Below are positions 6,273 through 13,599 of a stretch of 13,599 nt of DNA, in pieces. The notes beneath the pieces are model-generated. The model saw only the letters and a list, made by a program, of their open reading frames with translations, did not search any database and was not told where the DNA came from. The position numbers and the translations under genes were made by a program. This DNA comes from an uncultured Oxalobacteraceae bacterium. Its GTDB lineage: Bacteria > Pseudomonadota > Gammaproteobacteria > Burkholderiales > Burkholderiaceae. Each line of letters begins with the position of its first letter. Position 1 is the first letter of the stretch. The stretch covers positions 1 to 13,599 of the forward strand of contig CAMLIL010000125.1 in NCBI GenBank assembly GCA_946480015.1, read 5' to 3'.

Positions 6273-8660
6273 ATGAGTATGCAACGTAGGCGATTCCTGA
6301 CGTCGATTGGTAGTGTGGCCGGCCTGAGCGCTTTCCCGGCCGTCAATGCCCTGGCCGCGGCCACCACCCCGCTGTACAAGAATCCCGGCGCCCCGGTTCC
6401 CAAGCGGATCGACGATCTGCTGGGCCGGATGACCCTGGACGAAAAAGTGATGCAACTGCAGTGCCTTTGGCAAAAAAAGCACCTGGTCCAGGATGGCAGG
6501 CACGCCTTCTCGGCGGACAGGGCCGCCAAGGCGTTCCCGAACGGGCTGGGCATGCTGGCCCGTCCCTCGGACCTGCAGACCGGTAAAACCGACGGCAACG
6601 CCGGCGACAGCGGAGCGCACACCAACCGCGGCGCCAGGGATACCGCCGACTACGTCAATGCCGCGCAAAAGTGGGCGGTCGAGCGGACCCGCCTGGGTAT
6701 TCCGATGCTGATGCACGAGGAAGCGCTGCACGGCTATGTGGCGCGCGACGCGACCAGCTTCCCGCAGGCGATCGGGCTGGCCTCATCCTTCGACACCGAT
6801 ATGGTCACCGAGATCTTCGCGCACGCCGCGCGCGAAATGCGCGCCCGCGGCGCCAATATCGCGCTGGCGCCGGTGGTGGACGTGGCGCGCGAGCCGCGCT
6901 GGGGCCGCATCGAGGAAACCTACGGCGAAGACCCGTATGTGTGCGGCGAGATCGGCAAGGCCGCCGTGCGCGGTTTCATGGGCGACACGCTGCCGCTCAA
7001 AAAAGACAAGGTGCATGCCATGCTCAAGCACCTGACCGGCCATGGCCAGCCCGAAAGCGGCACCAATATCGGTCCGGCCAATGTGGGCGAGCGCGTGCTG
7101 CGCGAAGAGTTCTTCCCGCCGTTCGAAAAGATCATCCGCGAGACCAATATCAGCGCCGTCATGCCCTCGTATAACGAGATCGACGGCATCCCTTCGCACG
7201 CGAACCGCTGGATGCTGACGACCGTGATGCGCGGCGAGTGGGGCTTCAAGGGCGCGGCCGTGTCGGATTATTTCGCCATCAATGAACTGGTCACGCGCCA
7301 CAAGCTGGCCGCCGACGCCGACGAAGCCGGCATCCGCGCGCTCAAATCCGGCGTGGACGTGGAAACCCCCGATCCGCACGGCTACGTCAAGCTGGCGGCC
7401 GCGGTCAAGGCCGGCAAGCTGAGCATGAACGACATCGACGCCGCCGTGCGCCGCGTGCTCAAGCTCAAGTTCGACGCCGGGCTGTTCGAGTCGCCGTATG
7501 TGGATGCCAGCCTGGCCGAAAGCCTGACGGCCACGCCGGAGGCGGTCGCGCTGGCGCGCCGCGCGGCCACCCGCAGCGCGGTTCTGCTCAAGAACGCCAA
7601 GGGACTGCTGCCGCTGAACCCGAAGAAGGTCGGCAAGCTGCTGGTGCTCGGTACCCACGCAAGGGACACTCCGATCGGCGGCTATTCGGATGTGCCGAAG
7701 AAGATCGTGTCGGTGCTCGAAGGCCTGGAAGCCGAAGGCAAGGCGCAGGGCTTCGCGGTGGCGTATTCGGAAGGCGTGCGCATCACCGAGGGCCACAAAT
7801 GGGGCGCGGACAAGGTGGAGTTCACCGCGCCGGACGTCAATGCCCGCCTGATCGCCGAGGCGGTGGCCGCGGCCAGGAACGCCGACACCATCGTCATGGT
7901 CCTGGGCGACAACGAGCAGACCAGCCGTGAAGCCTGGGCCGACAATCACCTTGGCGACCGCAACAGCCTGGACCTGATGGGCCAGCAGAACGACCTGGCC
8001 AAGGCCATCTTCGACCTGGGCAAGCCGACCGTGGTGCTGCTGCTGAACGGCCGTCCGCTGTCGATCAACATGATCGCCGAACGCGCCGACGCCATCCTGG
8101 AAGGCTGGTACATGGGCCAGGAGACCGGCAATGCCGCCGCCGACCTGCTGTTCGGCCGCGCCAACCCGGGCGGCAAGCTGCCGGTATCGGTCGCGCGCAA
8201 CGTCGGCCAGCTGCCGATTTTCTACAACCGCAAGCCAAGCGCGCGCCGCGGCTACCTCGACGGCCCGACCACGCCGCTGTTCCCCTTCGGTTTCGGCCTG
8301 TCGTACACCAGCTTCTCGATTTCGGCCCCGCGCCTGGAAAAGAGCAAAATGGGCGTGGCCGATTCGACCAGGGTGACGGTCGACGTGGCCAACACCGGCG
8401 TGCTGGCGGGCGACGAAGTGGTGCAGGTCTACATCCGCGACGATATCAGTTCGGTCACCCGCCCGCTGCTGGAACTGAAGAAGTTCAGGCGCATCACGCT
8501 CAAGCCGGGCGAAAGCCGGAGCGTGACGTTCGAGATCAGGCCCTCCGATCTGTGGTTTTATAACACAGAGTTGAAGCGTGTCGTGGAACCCGGTACGTTT
8601 ACGATTTCCGTCGGTCCAAATAGCGTGGACCTGAAGTCCACCATGCTGACGGTAGCGTAA
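6273..8660 (+). CDS. GH3 beta-glycosidase with Tat signal, probable beta-xylosidase
   Basis: The product has 795 residues and belongs to GH3, whose members release monosaccharides from non-reducing ends of oligosaccharides. The N-terminus (QRRRFLTSIG, then a hydrophobic stretch to ALAAA) is a clear twin-arginine signal, so a periplasmic or outer-face enzyme is likely. The (beta/alpha)8 domain runs to about residue 400, with HEEALHG (148-154), KHLTGHGQPESGTN (252-265) and the nucleophile Asp332 in VSDYFAIN. The GH3_C domain (about 430-650) holds the probable acid/base Glu553 in EQTSREAW and the LLNGRPLSI strand. A fibronectin-III-like domain closes the protein (about 700-795). GH3 sequence alone does not separate beta-xylosidase from beta-glucosidase. 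The xylan and xylose neighbours favour xylosidase. It heads the right-hand gene series, and xylR begins 16 bp after its stop. Confidence 0.9.
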   Translation: MSMQRRRFLTSIGSVAGLSAFPAVNALAAATTPLYKNPGAPVPKRIDDLLGRMTLDEKVMQLQCLWQKKHLVQDGRHAFSADRAAKAFPNGLGMLARPSDLQTGKTDGNAGDSGAHTNRGARDTADYVNAAQKWAVERTRLGIPMLMHEEALHGYVARDATSFPQAIGLASSFDTDMVTEIFAHAAREMRARGANIALAPVVDVAREPRWGRIEETYGEDPYVCGEIGKAAVRGFMGDTLPLKKDKVHAMLKHLTGHGQPESGTNIGPANVGERVLREEFFPPFEKIIRETNISAVMPSYNEIDGIPSHANRWMLTTVMRGEWGFKGAAVSDYFAINELVTRHKLAADADEAGIRALKSGVDVETPDPHGYVKLAAAVKAGKLSMNDIDAAVRRVLKLKFDAGLFESPYVDASLAESLTATPEAVALARRAATRSAVLLKNAKGLLPLNPKKVGKLLVLGTHARDTPIGGYSDVPKKIVSVLEGLEAEGKAQGFAVAYSEGVRITEGHKWGADKVEFTAPDVNARLIAEAVAAARNADTIVMVLGDNEQTSREAWADNHLGDRNSLDLMGQQNDLAKAIFDLGKPTVVLLLNGRPLSINMIAERADAILEGWYMGQETGNAAADLLFGRANPGGKLPVSVARNVGQLPIFYNRKPSARRGYLDGPTTPLFPFGFGLSYTSFSISAPRLEKSKMGVADSTRVTVDVANTGVLAGDEVVQVYIRDDISSVTRPLLELKKFRRITLKPGESRSVTFEIRPSDLWFYNTELKRVVEPGTFTISVGPNSVDLKSTMLTVA

Positions 8661-8665
8661 CGTTT

Positions 8666-8671
8666 CAGGAG
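8666..8671 (+). promoter_or_regulatory. Shine-Dalgarno of xylR
   Basis: CAGGAG lies five bases before ATG 8677, within the 16-bp gap after the GH3 stop. It supports this start and co-transcription with GH3. Confidence 0.75.
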
Positions 8672-8676
8672 ATGCC

Positions 8677-9927
8677 ATGACCAAGCTGCCCAAATCGCAC
8701 CGGATCGCATTGCTATTTAATGCCAACAAAATCTTCGACCGGGATATCATGGCGGGCATTGCGGCGCATCTGGCCAGCACGAGGGCATCCTGGGACCTGT
8801 TCCTGGAAGAGGACTTCCGCTGCCGCCTGCCGGGAATCGAGCACTGGCATGGCGACGGCATCATCGCCGACTTCGACGATCCGGCGGTGCAGGCGGCGCT
8901 CTCGCGCAGCCGCATCCCGGTGGTGGCGGTCGGCGGCTCCTACGAAAACGAGAGTAACTATCCGGCCGGCGTGCCTTACGTCGCCACCGACAATTACAAA
9001 CTGATCAAGCTCGCCTACGAGCACCTGATCGAAGCGGGCCTGCGCCAGTTCGCCTGTTTCAGCCTGCCCGAAGCGATGGAAAACCGCTGGGCGCAGGAAC
9101 GCGAGAATGCCTTCCGTTCGCTGATGCGGCGCGACCAGATGGAAGTGCAGATCTACCGCGGCCACAGTACCAACGCGCCCTTGTGGGACGAGGCGGTGGA
9201 CCAGCAGATCAAATGGCTGCGCAGCCTGCCCAAGCCGGTCGGCATCATCGCCGTGACCGATGCGCGCGCGCGCCAGCTGCTGCAGGCCTGCATCATCGCC
9301 GGCATCGAAGTGCCCGAGCAGGTTGCCCTGATCGGCATCGACAACGATCCGCTGGCGCGCATGCTGACCCGTATTCCCATGAGTTCCGTGATCCAGGGCG
9401 CGCAGGAGATGGGCCGCGCCGCCGCCCACCTGCTGGACCAGATGCTCAACGGCGCGCGCCTGGGCGAGACCCGCATCCTGGTGCCGCCGGCCGGCATCAA
9501 CGTGCTGGCCTCGTCGCGCCACGAAGCGGCCAAGCACCCGCACGTGATGCGCGCGCGCCACTTCATCCGCCAGTACGCCTGCCAGGGCATCAAGACCGGG
9601 CAGGTGGCCGATTATGTGGGCATTTCGCGCTCATCGCTCGAATCGTATTTCCGCCAGGAACTCAACTGCAGCGTGCACGACGAGATCCTGCGCTTCAAGC
9701 TCGACGCGGCCACCAGCATGCTGGCGCGCCGTGACGTGGGCATCAGCGACGTCGCCCTCAGCTGCGGCTTCACCTCGGTTCAGTACATGCACGCGGTGTT
9801 CAAGCGCGAACTGGGCTGCACTCCACGCGCCTACCAGGATCGTGCGGCGGGCACGCCGAGCGCCAGCCTGGACGGCCCCGAACCAATTTCCACTTATGAC
9901 GTTACAGACCTCAGCGATGACGACTAA
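8677..9927 (+). CDS. xylR: XylR, D-xylose-responsive AraC-family regulator with LacI-type sensor domain
   Basis: This 416-residue protein closely follows E. coli XylR (392 residues). A periplasmic-binding-protein-like sensor occupies residues 8 to ~275, with ALLFNANKIFDRDI, LEEDFR, GDGIIADFDD, VGGSY, YVATDNY, GIIAVTDARARQLLQ and GIDNDP. An AraC DNA-binding domain at ~290-388 has two helix-turn-helices (GQVADYVGISRSSLESYF and ISDVALSCGFTSVQYMHAVF). E. coli XylR binds D-xylose and activates xylose isomerase, kinase and transport genes. Here it sits between a GH3 gene and Weimberg-pathway genes, so activation of an oxidative xylose pathway is inferred. A tail of about 25 residues (ending DLSDDD) extends beyond the usual end. 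It starts 16 bp after GH3 with a good SD, and its end overlaps the next gene by 11 bp or more. Confidence 0.95.
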   Translation: MTKLPKSHRIALLFNANKIFDRDIMAGIAAHLASTRASWDLFLEEDFRCRLPGIEHWHGDGIIADFDDPAVQAALSRSRIPVVAVGGSYENESNYPAGVPYVATDNYKLIKLAYEHLIEAGLRQFACFSLPEAMENRWAQERENAFRSLMRRDQMEVQIYRGHSTNAPLWDEAVDQQIKWLRSLPKPVGIIAVTDARARQLLQACIIAGIEVPEQVALIGIDNDPLARMLTRIPMSSVIQGAQEMGRAAAHLLDQMLNGARLGETRILVPPAGINVLASSRHEAAKHPHVMRARHFIRQYACQGIKTGQVADYVGISRSSLESYFRQELNCSVHDEILRFKLDAATSMLARRDVGISDVALSCGFTSVQYMHAVFKRELGCTPRAYQDRAAGTPSASLDGPEPISTYDVTDLSDDD

Positions 9928-10744
9928 ACCTTCCACCACAAGCCGGCCGCCCGTCGCCGCACGGCTGTTCACGCTGCGAAATGCGCTGGATATGCGCGTG
10001 ACCATCAGCGAACGTGGCGCAGCGCTGGTCTCCTGGCTCGCGCCGGACCGCTACGGCCGCATCGCCGACGTGCTGCTCGGCTTTGCCCATGCCGGCGCCG
10101 CGCCGCTGTTCGACGGCCGCGCCGAATCGGACACCGCGGTGTCGCTGCATCTGGACGGCTGCACCGTGCGCTACCAGCTCGACGACGACGGCAGCCTGGC
10201 CATCGAGGTGGACGGGGCCGTGCCCTTCGACGGCAGCGTGCCGCCTTACTTCAACCTGAACGGCGGCGCCACCGATGTGGGCGACCACATGCTGCAGATC
10301 GACGCCGACCACTACATCGAGATCGACCAGAGCGGCTCGCCGCTCACGCGCGCCAACGTGGGCGGCTCGGCCTTCGATTTCCGCCAGCCGGCGCCGATCG
10401 GCCCGCGCCTGAACTGGCCCGATCCGCAGATCCTGCGCGCCGGCGGCTTTCGCCACTGCTATTGCGTCAAGTCGGGCGCCAGGACCAAGGCCGGCGCCTT
10501 GCGCCAGGTGGCGCGCGTGTACGACCCGGGTTCGGGGCGCCAGCTGCAGGTGTCGACCACCGAGAGCGGCCTGCAGTTCTGCAGCGGCAGCGCGATCGAC
10601 GGCGTGCCGGGCCGGCGCGGCCAGCGCCATGCCACCCACGACGGCCTGTGCCTGGAAGCGAGCAGCCGTCCGGACCTGATCGCCGGCGCCGATACCGCTT
10701 CGCCGCGCCACACCACCGTGTACCGCATGGGCGTGCAGGCGTAG
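9917..10744 (+). CDS. Shortened, probably non-canonical aldose 1-epimerase-like protein
   Basis: This product of about 275 residues belongs to the galactose-mutarotase (GalM) superfamily but is about 60-70 residues shorter than typical members. Recognisable GalM pieces are the N-terminal strands (LFTLRNALDMRVTISERGAALVSW, DRYGRIADVLLGF), YFNLNGG, DHMLQIDADHYIEID, GFRHCYCV, STTESGLQFCSGSAIDG and LCLEASSRPD. The segment that normally carries the first catalytic His (NNGPNHLHGG region) is absent. The second catalytic His of TNHTYFNL is Pro here (VPPYFNL), while the catalytic Glu of LCLE remains. Ordinary mutarotase activity is therefore doubtful, and a sugar-binding or altered-substrate role is possible. 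No SD is evident. ATG 9917 overlaps the xylR end by 11 bp, and ATG 9896 in the same frame is an alternative (282 residues). The overlap implies coupling to xylR. The xylX gene follows after 36 bp. Confidence 0.75.
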   Translation: MTTKPSTTSRPPVAARLFTLRNALDMRVTISERGAALVSWLAPDRYGRIADVLLGFAHAGAAPLFDGRAESDTAVSLHLDGCTVRYQLDDDGSLAIEVDGAVPFDGSVPPYFNLNGGATDVGDHMLQIDADHYIEIDQSGSPLTRANVGGSAFDFRQPAPIGPRLNWPDPQILRAGGFRHCYCVKSGARTKAGALRQVARVYDPGSGRQLQVSTTESGLQFCSGSAIDGVPGRRGQRHATHDGLCLEASSRPDLIAGADTASPRHTTVYRMGVQA

Positions 10745-10780
10745 ACACTAACAATTCACTTATTTAACGGGGAAACACAC

Positions 10781-11953
10781 ATGGACAAACAAACTTTCAG
10801 CGCTCTGCCAGAAGATCTGGACCGCGCCCTGCTGGTCGGCCGCGTATGGCGTGCCGGCGCGATCGACGGCCCTTGCGTCGTGGCAGTGCGCGGCGGCGAG
10901 GTATTCGACATCACCGCGCATGCGCCCACCGTCAGCGAACTGCTCGAGCGCGAGGACCTGCTCGACGTGGTGCGCAATGCGCCGGGCGAATCGCTCGGCC
11001 AGGCGCAGACGCTGATCGACAATGCGCTGGCCCGGACCCAGGCCGATGTGCGCCTGCTGGCGCCGTGCGATGCGCAGGCCGTCAAGGCATGCGGCGTGAC
11101 GTTCGCGGTCAGCCTGCTCGAGCGCGTGATCGAGGAGCGCGCCAAGGGCGATCCGCGCAAGGCGGACGAACTGCGCGCGGCCATGCAGAAGTCGATCGGT
11201 TCGGACCTGTCGGCCATCGAGCCGGGTTCGCCCAGTGCCGACAAGCTGAAACAGGACCTGATCGCCCAGGGCATGTGGTCGCAGTACATGGAAGTCGGTA
11301 TCGGCCCCGATGCCGAAGTGTTTTCCAAGTCGCAGCCGATGGCCTCGGTGGCGTTCGGCGAAGATGTGGGCCTGCATCCGAAATCGGAGTGGAACAATCC
11401 CGAGCCGGAGATCGTCCTGGCCGTGAACAGCCGCGCCGAAGTGCGCGGCGCCACGCTCGGCAACGACGTCAACCTGCGCGATATCGAAGGCCGCAGCGCG
11501 CTGCTGCTGGGTAAAGCCAAGGACAACAACGGTTCGTGCTCGATCGGCCCGTTCATTCGCCTGTTCGACGATAACTTCACCATCGACAGCGTGCGCGAAG
11601 CGGAAGTGTCGATGCTGATCGAAGGCCAGGACGACGACTTCCGCCTGGAAGGATCGAGCCGCATGCGCGAAATCTCGCGCGATCCGCTTGATCTGGTGGC
11701 GCAAACCTGCGGCAAGCACCATCAGTATCCGGATGGCTTCATGCTGTTCCTGGGTACGATGTTCTCGCCGATCAAGGATCGCAACGCCAAGGGCGGCGGT
11801 TTCACCCACCACCTGGGCGACCGCGTCAGCATTTCGACCCCGGCGCTGGGCACCCTGGTCAACATCGTGCAGCGCAGCGATGAGATCACGCCATGGACCT
11901 TCGGTACGCGGGCGCTGTTTACCAACCTGGCCCGCCGTGGCCTCCTGAAATAA
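10781..11953 (+). CDS. xylX: XylX, 2-keto-3-deoxy-D-xylonate dehydratase (FAH family)
   Basis: The product has 390 residues and a fumarylacetoacetate hydrolase-family C-terminal domain. In the Weimberg pathway XylX removes water from 2-keto-3-deoxy-D-xylonate to give alpha-ketoglutarate semialdehyde. The acidic metal ligands of the fold are visible as Glu208 and Glu210 (NPEPEIVLAV) and Asp229 (GNDVNLRD). The stretch EGRSALLLGKAKDNNGSCSIGPF (236-258) is typical of the sugar-acid dehydratase clade. The N-terminal ~170 residues form the smaller lead domain. The enzyme is cytoplasmic, with no signal. ATG 10781 follows GGGGA, and the gap to the preceding gene is 36 bp. Related proteins act in the L-arabinose oxidative route, but a xylose role is favoured by XylR and the xylanolytic neighbours. 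Confidence 0.85.
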   Translation: MDKQTFSALPEDLDRALLVGRVWRAGAIDGPCVVAVRGGEVFDITAHAPTVSELLEREDLLDVVRNAPGESLGQAQTLIDNALARTQADVRLLAPCDAQAVKACGVTFAVSLLERVIEERAKGDPRKADELRAAMQKSIGSDLSAIEPGSPSADKLKQDLIAQGMWSQYMEVGIGPDAEVFSKSQPMASVAFGEDVGLHPKSEWNNPEPEIVLAVNSRAEVRGATLGNDVNLRDIEGRSALLLGKAKDNNGSCSIGPFIRLFDDNFTIDSVREAEVSMLIEGQDDDFRLEGSSRMREISRDPLDLVAQTCGKHHQYPDGFMLFLGTMFSPIKDRNAKGGGFTHHLGDRVSISTPALGTLVNIVQRSDEITPWTFGTRALFTNLARRGLLK

Positions 11954-11957
11954 TCCT

Positions 11958-12001
11958 GTCGTTTCGCACACTGTGCGAAACGACTCCCCGCGAAAGCGGG
12001 G
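11958..12001. repeat. Tandem hairpin element between xylX and xylB
   Basis: Hairpin 1 is a perfect inverted repeat: arm GTCGTTTCGCACA (11958-11970) and its exact complement at 11972-11984 are separated by a single C. Hairpin 2 follows after one base: CCCCGC (11986-11991), a GAAA loop (a GNRA tetraloop), and GCGGGG (11996-12001). No T-run follows, so this is not a typical intrinsic terminator. A stabilising, processing or REP-like repeat role is more likely. The 6-bp TGTCGT at 11957-11962 could alternatively pair with ACGACA at 12003-12008. Confidence 0.75.
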
Positions 12002-12035
12002 GACGACAACTGCCTTCCTTTGACGAGACAATAAA

Positions 12036-12806
12036 ATGATTTACGCAACTTACCCCAACCTGGCCGATAAACGTGTGGTCGTCACTGGCGGCGGCACCGG
12101 TATCGGTGCTGAGCTCGTCAATGCCTTCGTGCAGCAGGGCGCCAAGGTCACCTTCCTCGACATCGCCAGGCAGGAATCGCAGCAACTGGCCGAACGCCTG
12201 TCGGTGGGCGCCAGGCACGCGCCGAAATTCGTCTACTGCAACCTGATGGACCTGGACATGCTGGCCAAGGTGTTCGCCGACATCGCGGCCACCGACGGCG
12301 ACGTTGAAGTCCTGGTCAACAACGCGGCCAACGACGACCGCCACGAGATCCAGAACGTCGACGCGGCTTACTGGGAAAACCGCATGGCCGTCAATCTGCG
12401 CCACCTGTACTTCGCGGCCAAGGCCGTGGTGCCGGGCATGATCGCCGCCGGCGGTGGCGTGATCCTGAACTTCGGCTCGATTTCCTGGCACCTGGCGCTG
12501 CCGGAACTGTCGCTGTACATGACCTCCAAGGCGGCCATCGAAGGCATGAGCCGCGGCCTGGCGCGCGACCTGGGCAAGCACAATATCCGCGTCAACGCCA
12601 TCATCCCCGGCGCCGTGCGGACCCCGCGCCAGGAAGCGCTGTGGACCGGCCCGGAGGAGGGCAAGAAGATCATGGCCGCCCAGCTGTTGCAGCAGCGCGT
12701 GGAATGCGAAGACGTCGCGGCGCTGACCCTGTTCCTGGCCTCCGACAACGCGCGCGCCTGCTCGGGCCGCGAATACTTCGTCGATGCGGGATGGTACGGC
12801 GCATGA
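12036..12806 (+). CDS. xylB: XylB, NAD+-dependent D-xylose dehydrogenase (SDR family)
   Basis: This 256-residue classical short-chain dehydrogenase oxidises D-xylose to D-xylonolactone in the Weimberg pathway. The nucleotide-binding TGGGTGIG is at residues 17-24. Asp42 at the end of the second strand (VTFLDIA) points to NAD+ rather than NADP+. NNAAND (95-100) is the usual structural motif. The catalytic set is Asn120, Ser148 (FGSIS), Tyr161 and Lys165 (YMTSK), all with standard spacing. There is no signal peptide. The upstream 82-bp gap holds the tandem hairpin, and only a weak GAG is present as SD. Its stop overlaps the xylC start in ATGA, so the two are coupled. Other sugar dehydrogenases of the SDR family (for example L-arabinose or galactose) look similar. 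The xylose assignment rests on the context. Confidence 0.85.
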   Translation: MIYATYPNLADKRVVVTGGGTGIGAELVNAFVQQGAKVTFLDIARQESQQLAERLSVGARHAPKFVYCNLMDLDMLAKVFADIAATDGDVEVLVNNAANDDRHEIQNVDAAYWENRMAVNLRHLYFAAKAVVPGMIAAGGGVILNFGSISWHLALPELSLYMTSKAAIEGMSRGLARDLGKHNIRVNAIIPGAVRTPRQEALWTGPEEGKKIMAAQLLQQRVECEDVAALTLFLASDNARACSGREYFVDAGWYGA

Positions 12807-13599
12807 GCAGCGCACTGTTCCAACCAAACGTGTTGTGGGAAGTCGGCGCCCATCTGGGCGAAGGCCCGATGTGGCACGCTCCCAGCAAGTCGGTGTACTT
12901 CGTCGACATCAAGAGCCGCAAGATCCACCGCTGCGCCGCAGATGGCAGCGACCGCCAGAGCTGGGACGCGCCCAACCAGGCCAGTTTCATCGTGCCCGTC
13001 AAGGGCGGCGGACTGGTCTGCTCGCTGCGCGACGGCGTGCACCGCTTCAACGATGCCGACGGCAGCTTCGCGCCGCTGCACCTGATCGAAGCCGATCTGG
13101 CCGACAACCGTTTCAACGACGGCTATGTCGACCATCAGGGCCGCCTGTGGTTCGGCTCCATGCACGATCCGGAAGAGTCCCCGACCGGCATCCTGTACAG
13201 CATCGGCCGCGACGGCAAGGTCATCGTGGCCGACACCGGTTACCGCATCACCAACGGCCCGGCCATGAGCCCGGACGGCAAGACCCTGTACCACACCGAT
13301 ACCCTGGGCCGCACCATGTATGCCTTCGATGTCAACGATGGCGCGCTGTCGAACAAGCGGGTATTCATCCAGACCGCTGAACCGGGCTGGCCGGACGGCA
13401 TGGCCGTCGACGCCAACGGCGATATCTGGCTGGCCATGTTCCGCGGCCACCGCATCGACCGCTACACCCCGGCGGGCGAACTGGTGCAGACGATTCAATT
13501 CCCTGTTCCGAACATCACCAAACTGGCCTTCGGCGGCGACGATCTGCGCACCGCCTATGTCACCACCGCCTGGAAGGGCTTGAGCGATGAAGAGCGCGC
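12803..13599 (+). CDS. xylC: XylC, D-xylonolactonase (SMP-30/gluconolactonase family), 3' end outside window
   Basis: The frame is open from ATG 12803 to the window edge (265 residues seen; the family is usually about 290-300). It is an SMP-30/regucalcin-type six-bladed propeller that opens D-xylono-1,4-lactone to xylonate. The metal ligands known from SMP-30 are all visible: Glu20 (LGEGPMW), Asn105 (NRFNDG, second metal-site Asn), Asn151 (ITNGP) and Asp198 (GWPDGMAVD). The start codon overlaps the xylB stop in ATGA, a sign of translational coupling. Gluconolactonase is the main alternative name, and the xylB-xylC pair argues for xylonolactone. There is no signal peptide. Confidence 0.9.
   Translation, partial: MSSALFQPNVLWEVGAHLGEGPMWHAPSKSVYFVDIKSRKIHRCAADGSDRQSWDAPNQASFIVPVKGGGLVCSLRDGVHRFNDADGSFAPLHLIEADLADNRFNDGYVDHQGRLWFGSMHDPEESPTGILYSIGRDGKVIVADTGYRITNGPAMSPDGKTLYHTDTLGRTMYAFDVNDGALSNKRVFIQTAEPGWPDGMAVDANGDIWLAMFRGHRIDRYTPAGELVQTIQFPVPNITKLAFGGDDLRTAYVTTAWKGLSDEER

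Noticed and set aside
6783..8915. 710-codon open frame on the minus strand opposite GH3 and the start of xylR
   Set aside because: It is antisense to well-recognised GH3 and XylR motifs, crosses a gene boundary, and has the His/Arg/Gln-rich composition typical of high-GC shadow frames.
11958..12001. Intrinsic terminator after xylX
   Set aside because: The stems are strong but no T-run follows either hairpin, and the same pathway continues directly downstream.
10760..12031. 423-codon minus-strand frame opposite xylX
   Set aside because: It mirrors xylX codon bias, runs through the hairpin element, and shows no domain.
12368..13498. 376-codon minus-strand frame opposite xylB and xylC
   Set aside because: It spans two real overlapping genes with clear catalytic motifs on the other strand.
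1..13599. CRISPR array, tRNA, rRNA, insertion sequence or prophage genes
   Set aside because: No spaced direct repeats, RNA-gene signatures, transposase or integrase motifs were seen. Nearly all of the window is occupied by sugar-catabolism genes.

Overview
The window is a xylan and xylose utilisation locus from a GC-rich Gram-negative bacterium. Tat and Sec export signals, an E. coli-type XylR, Weimberg-pathway enzymes and overall base composition suggest a betaproteobacterium of the Oxalobacteraceae (Massilia, Duganella or Janthinobacterium type). This placement is an inference from protein style, not a database match.

Left part (1-4705): the C-terminal half of a GH115 alpha-glucuronidase runs rightward and meets, tail to tail with a 5-bp gap, a leftward pair made of a GH67 alpha-glucuronidase (first gene) and a GH10 endo-xylanase (second gene, translationally coupled). 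Centre (4706-5024): a divergent control region carries a leftward promoter for GH67-GH10, a rightward promoter for a LacI-family repressor gene, and three copies of a 14-bp operator of the xyl-box type. Two of the copies overlie these promoters. The repressor gene follows (5025-6110).

Right part (6273-13599): a rightward, closely spaced series of a Tat-exported GH3 beta-glycosidase, the AraC/LacI-hybrid xylose sensor XylR, a shortened aldose-1-epimerase-like protein, and xylX, xylB and xylC of the oxidative, non-phosphorylating Weimberg pathway. xylC is cut by the window edge. The xylD (xylonate dehydratase) and xylA (alpha-ketoglutarate semialdehyde dehydrogenase) partners are not in view.

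Working model: GH10 cuts the xylan backbone. GH115 and GH67 remove (methyl)glucuronic acid from internal and terminal positions respectively. GH3 releases xylose from oligosaccharides. Xylose is then oxidised by XylB to xylonolactone, opened by XylC to xylonate, dehydrated by an unseen XylD, and converted by XylX to alpha-ketoglutarate semialdehyde. Control appears two-tiered: a LacI-type repressor acting on the polymer-degrading arm and on itself, and XylR encoded inside the catabolic arm.

The main points for a second look are the three-operator divergent promoter, an extra perfect inverted repeat inside the repressor promoter, the aldose-epimerase homologue that lacks the catalytic histidines, a tandem hairpin element between xylX and xylB, and the pairing of an isomerase-pathway regulator (XylR) with Weimberg genes.
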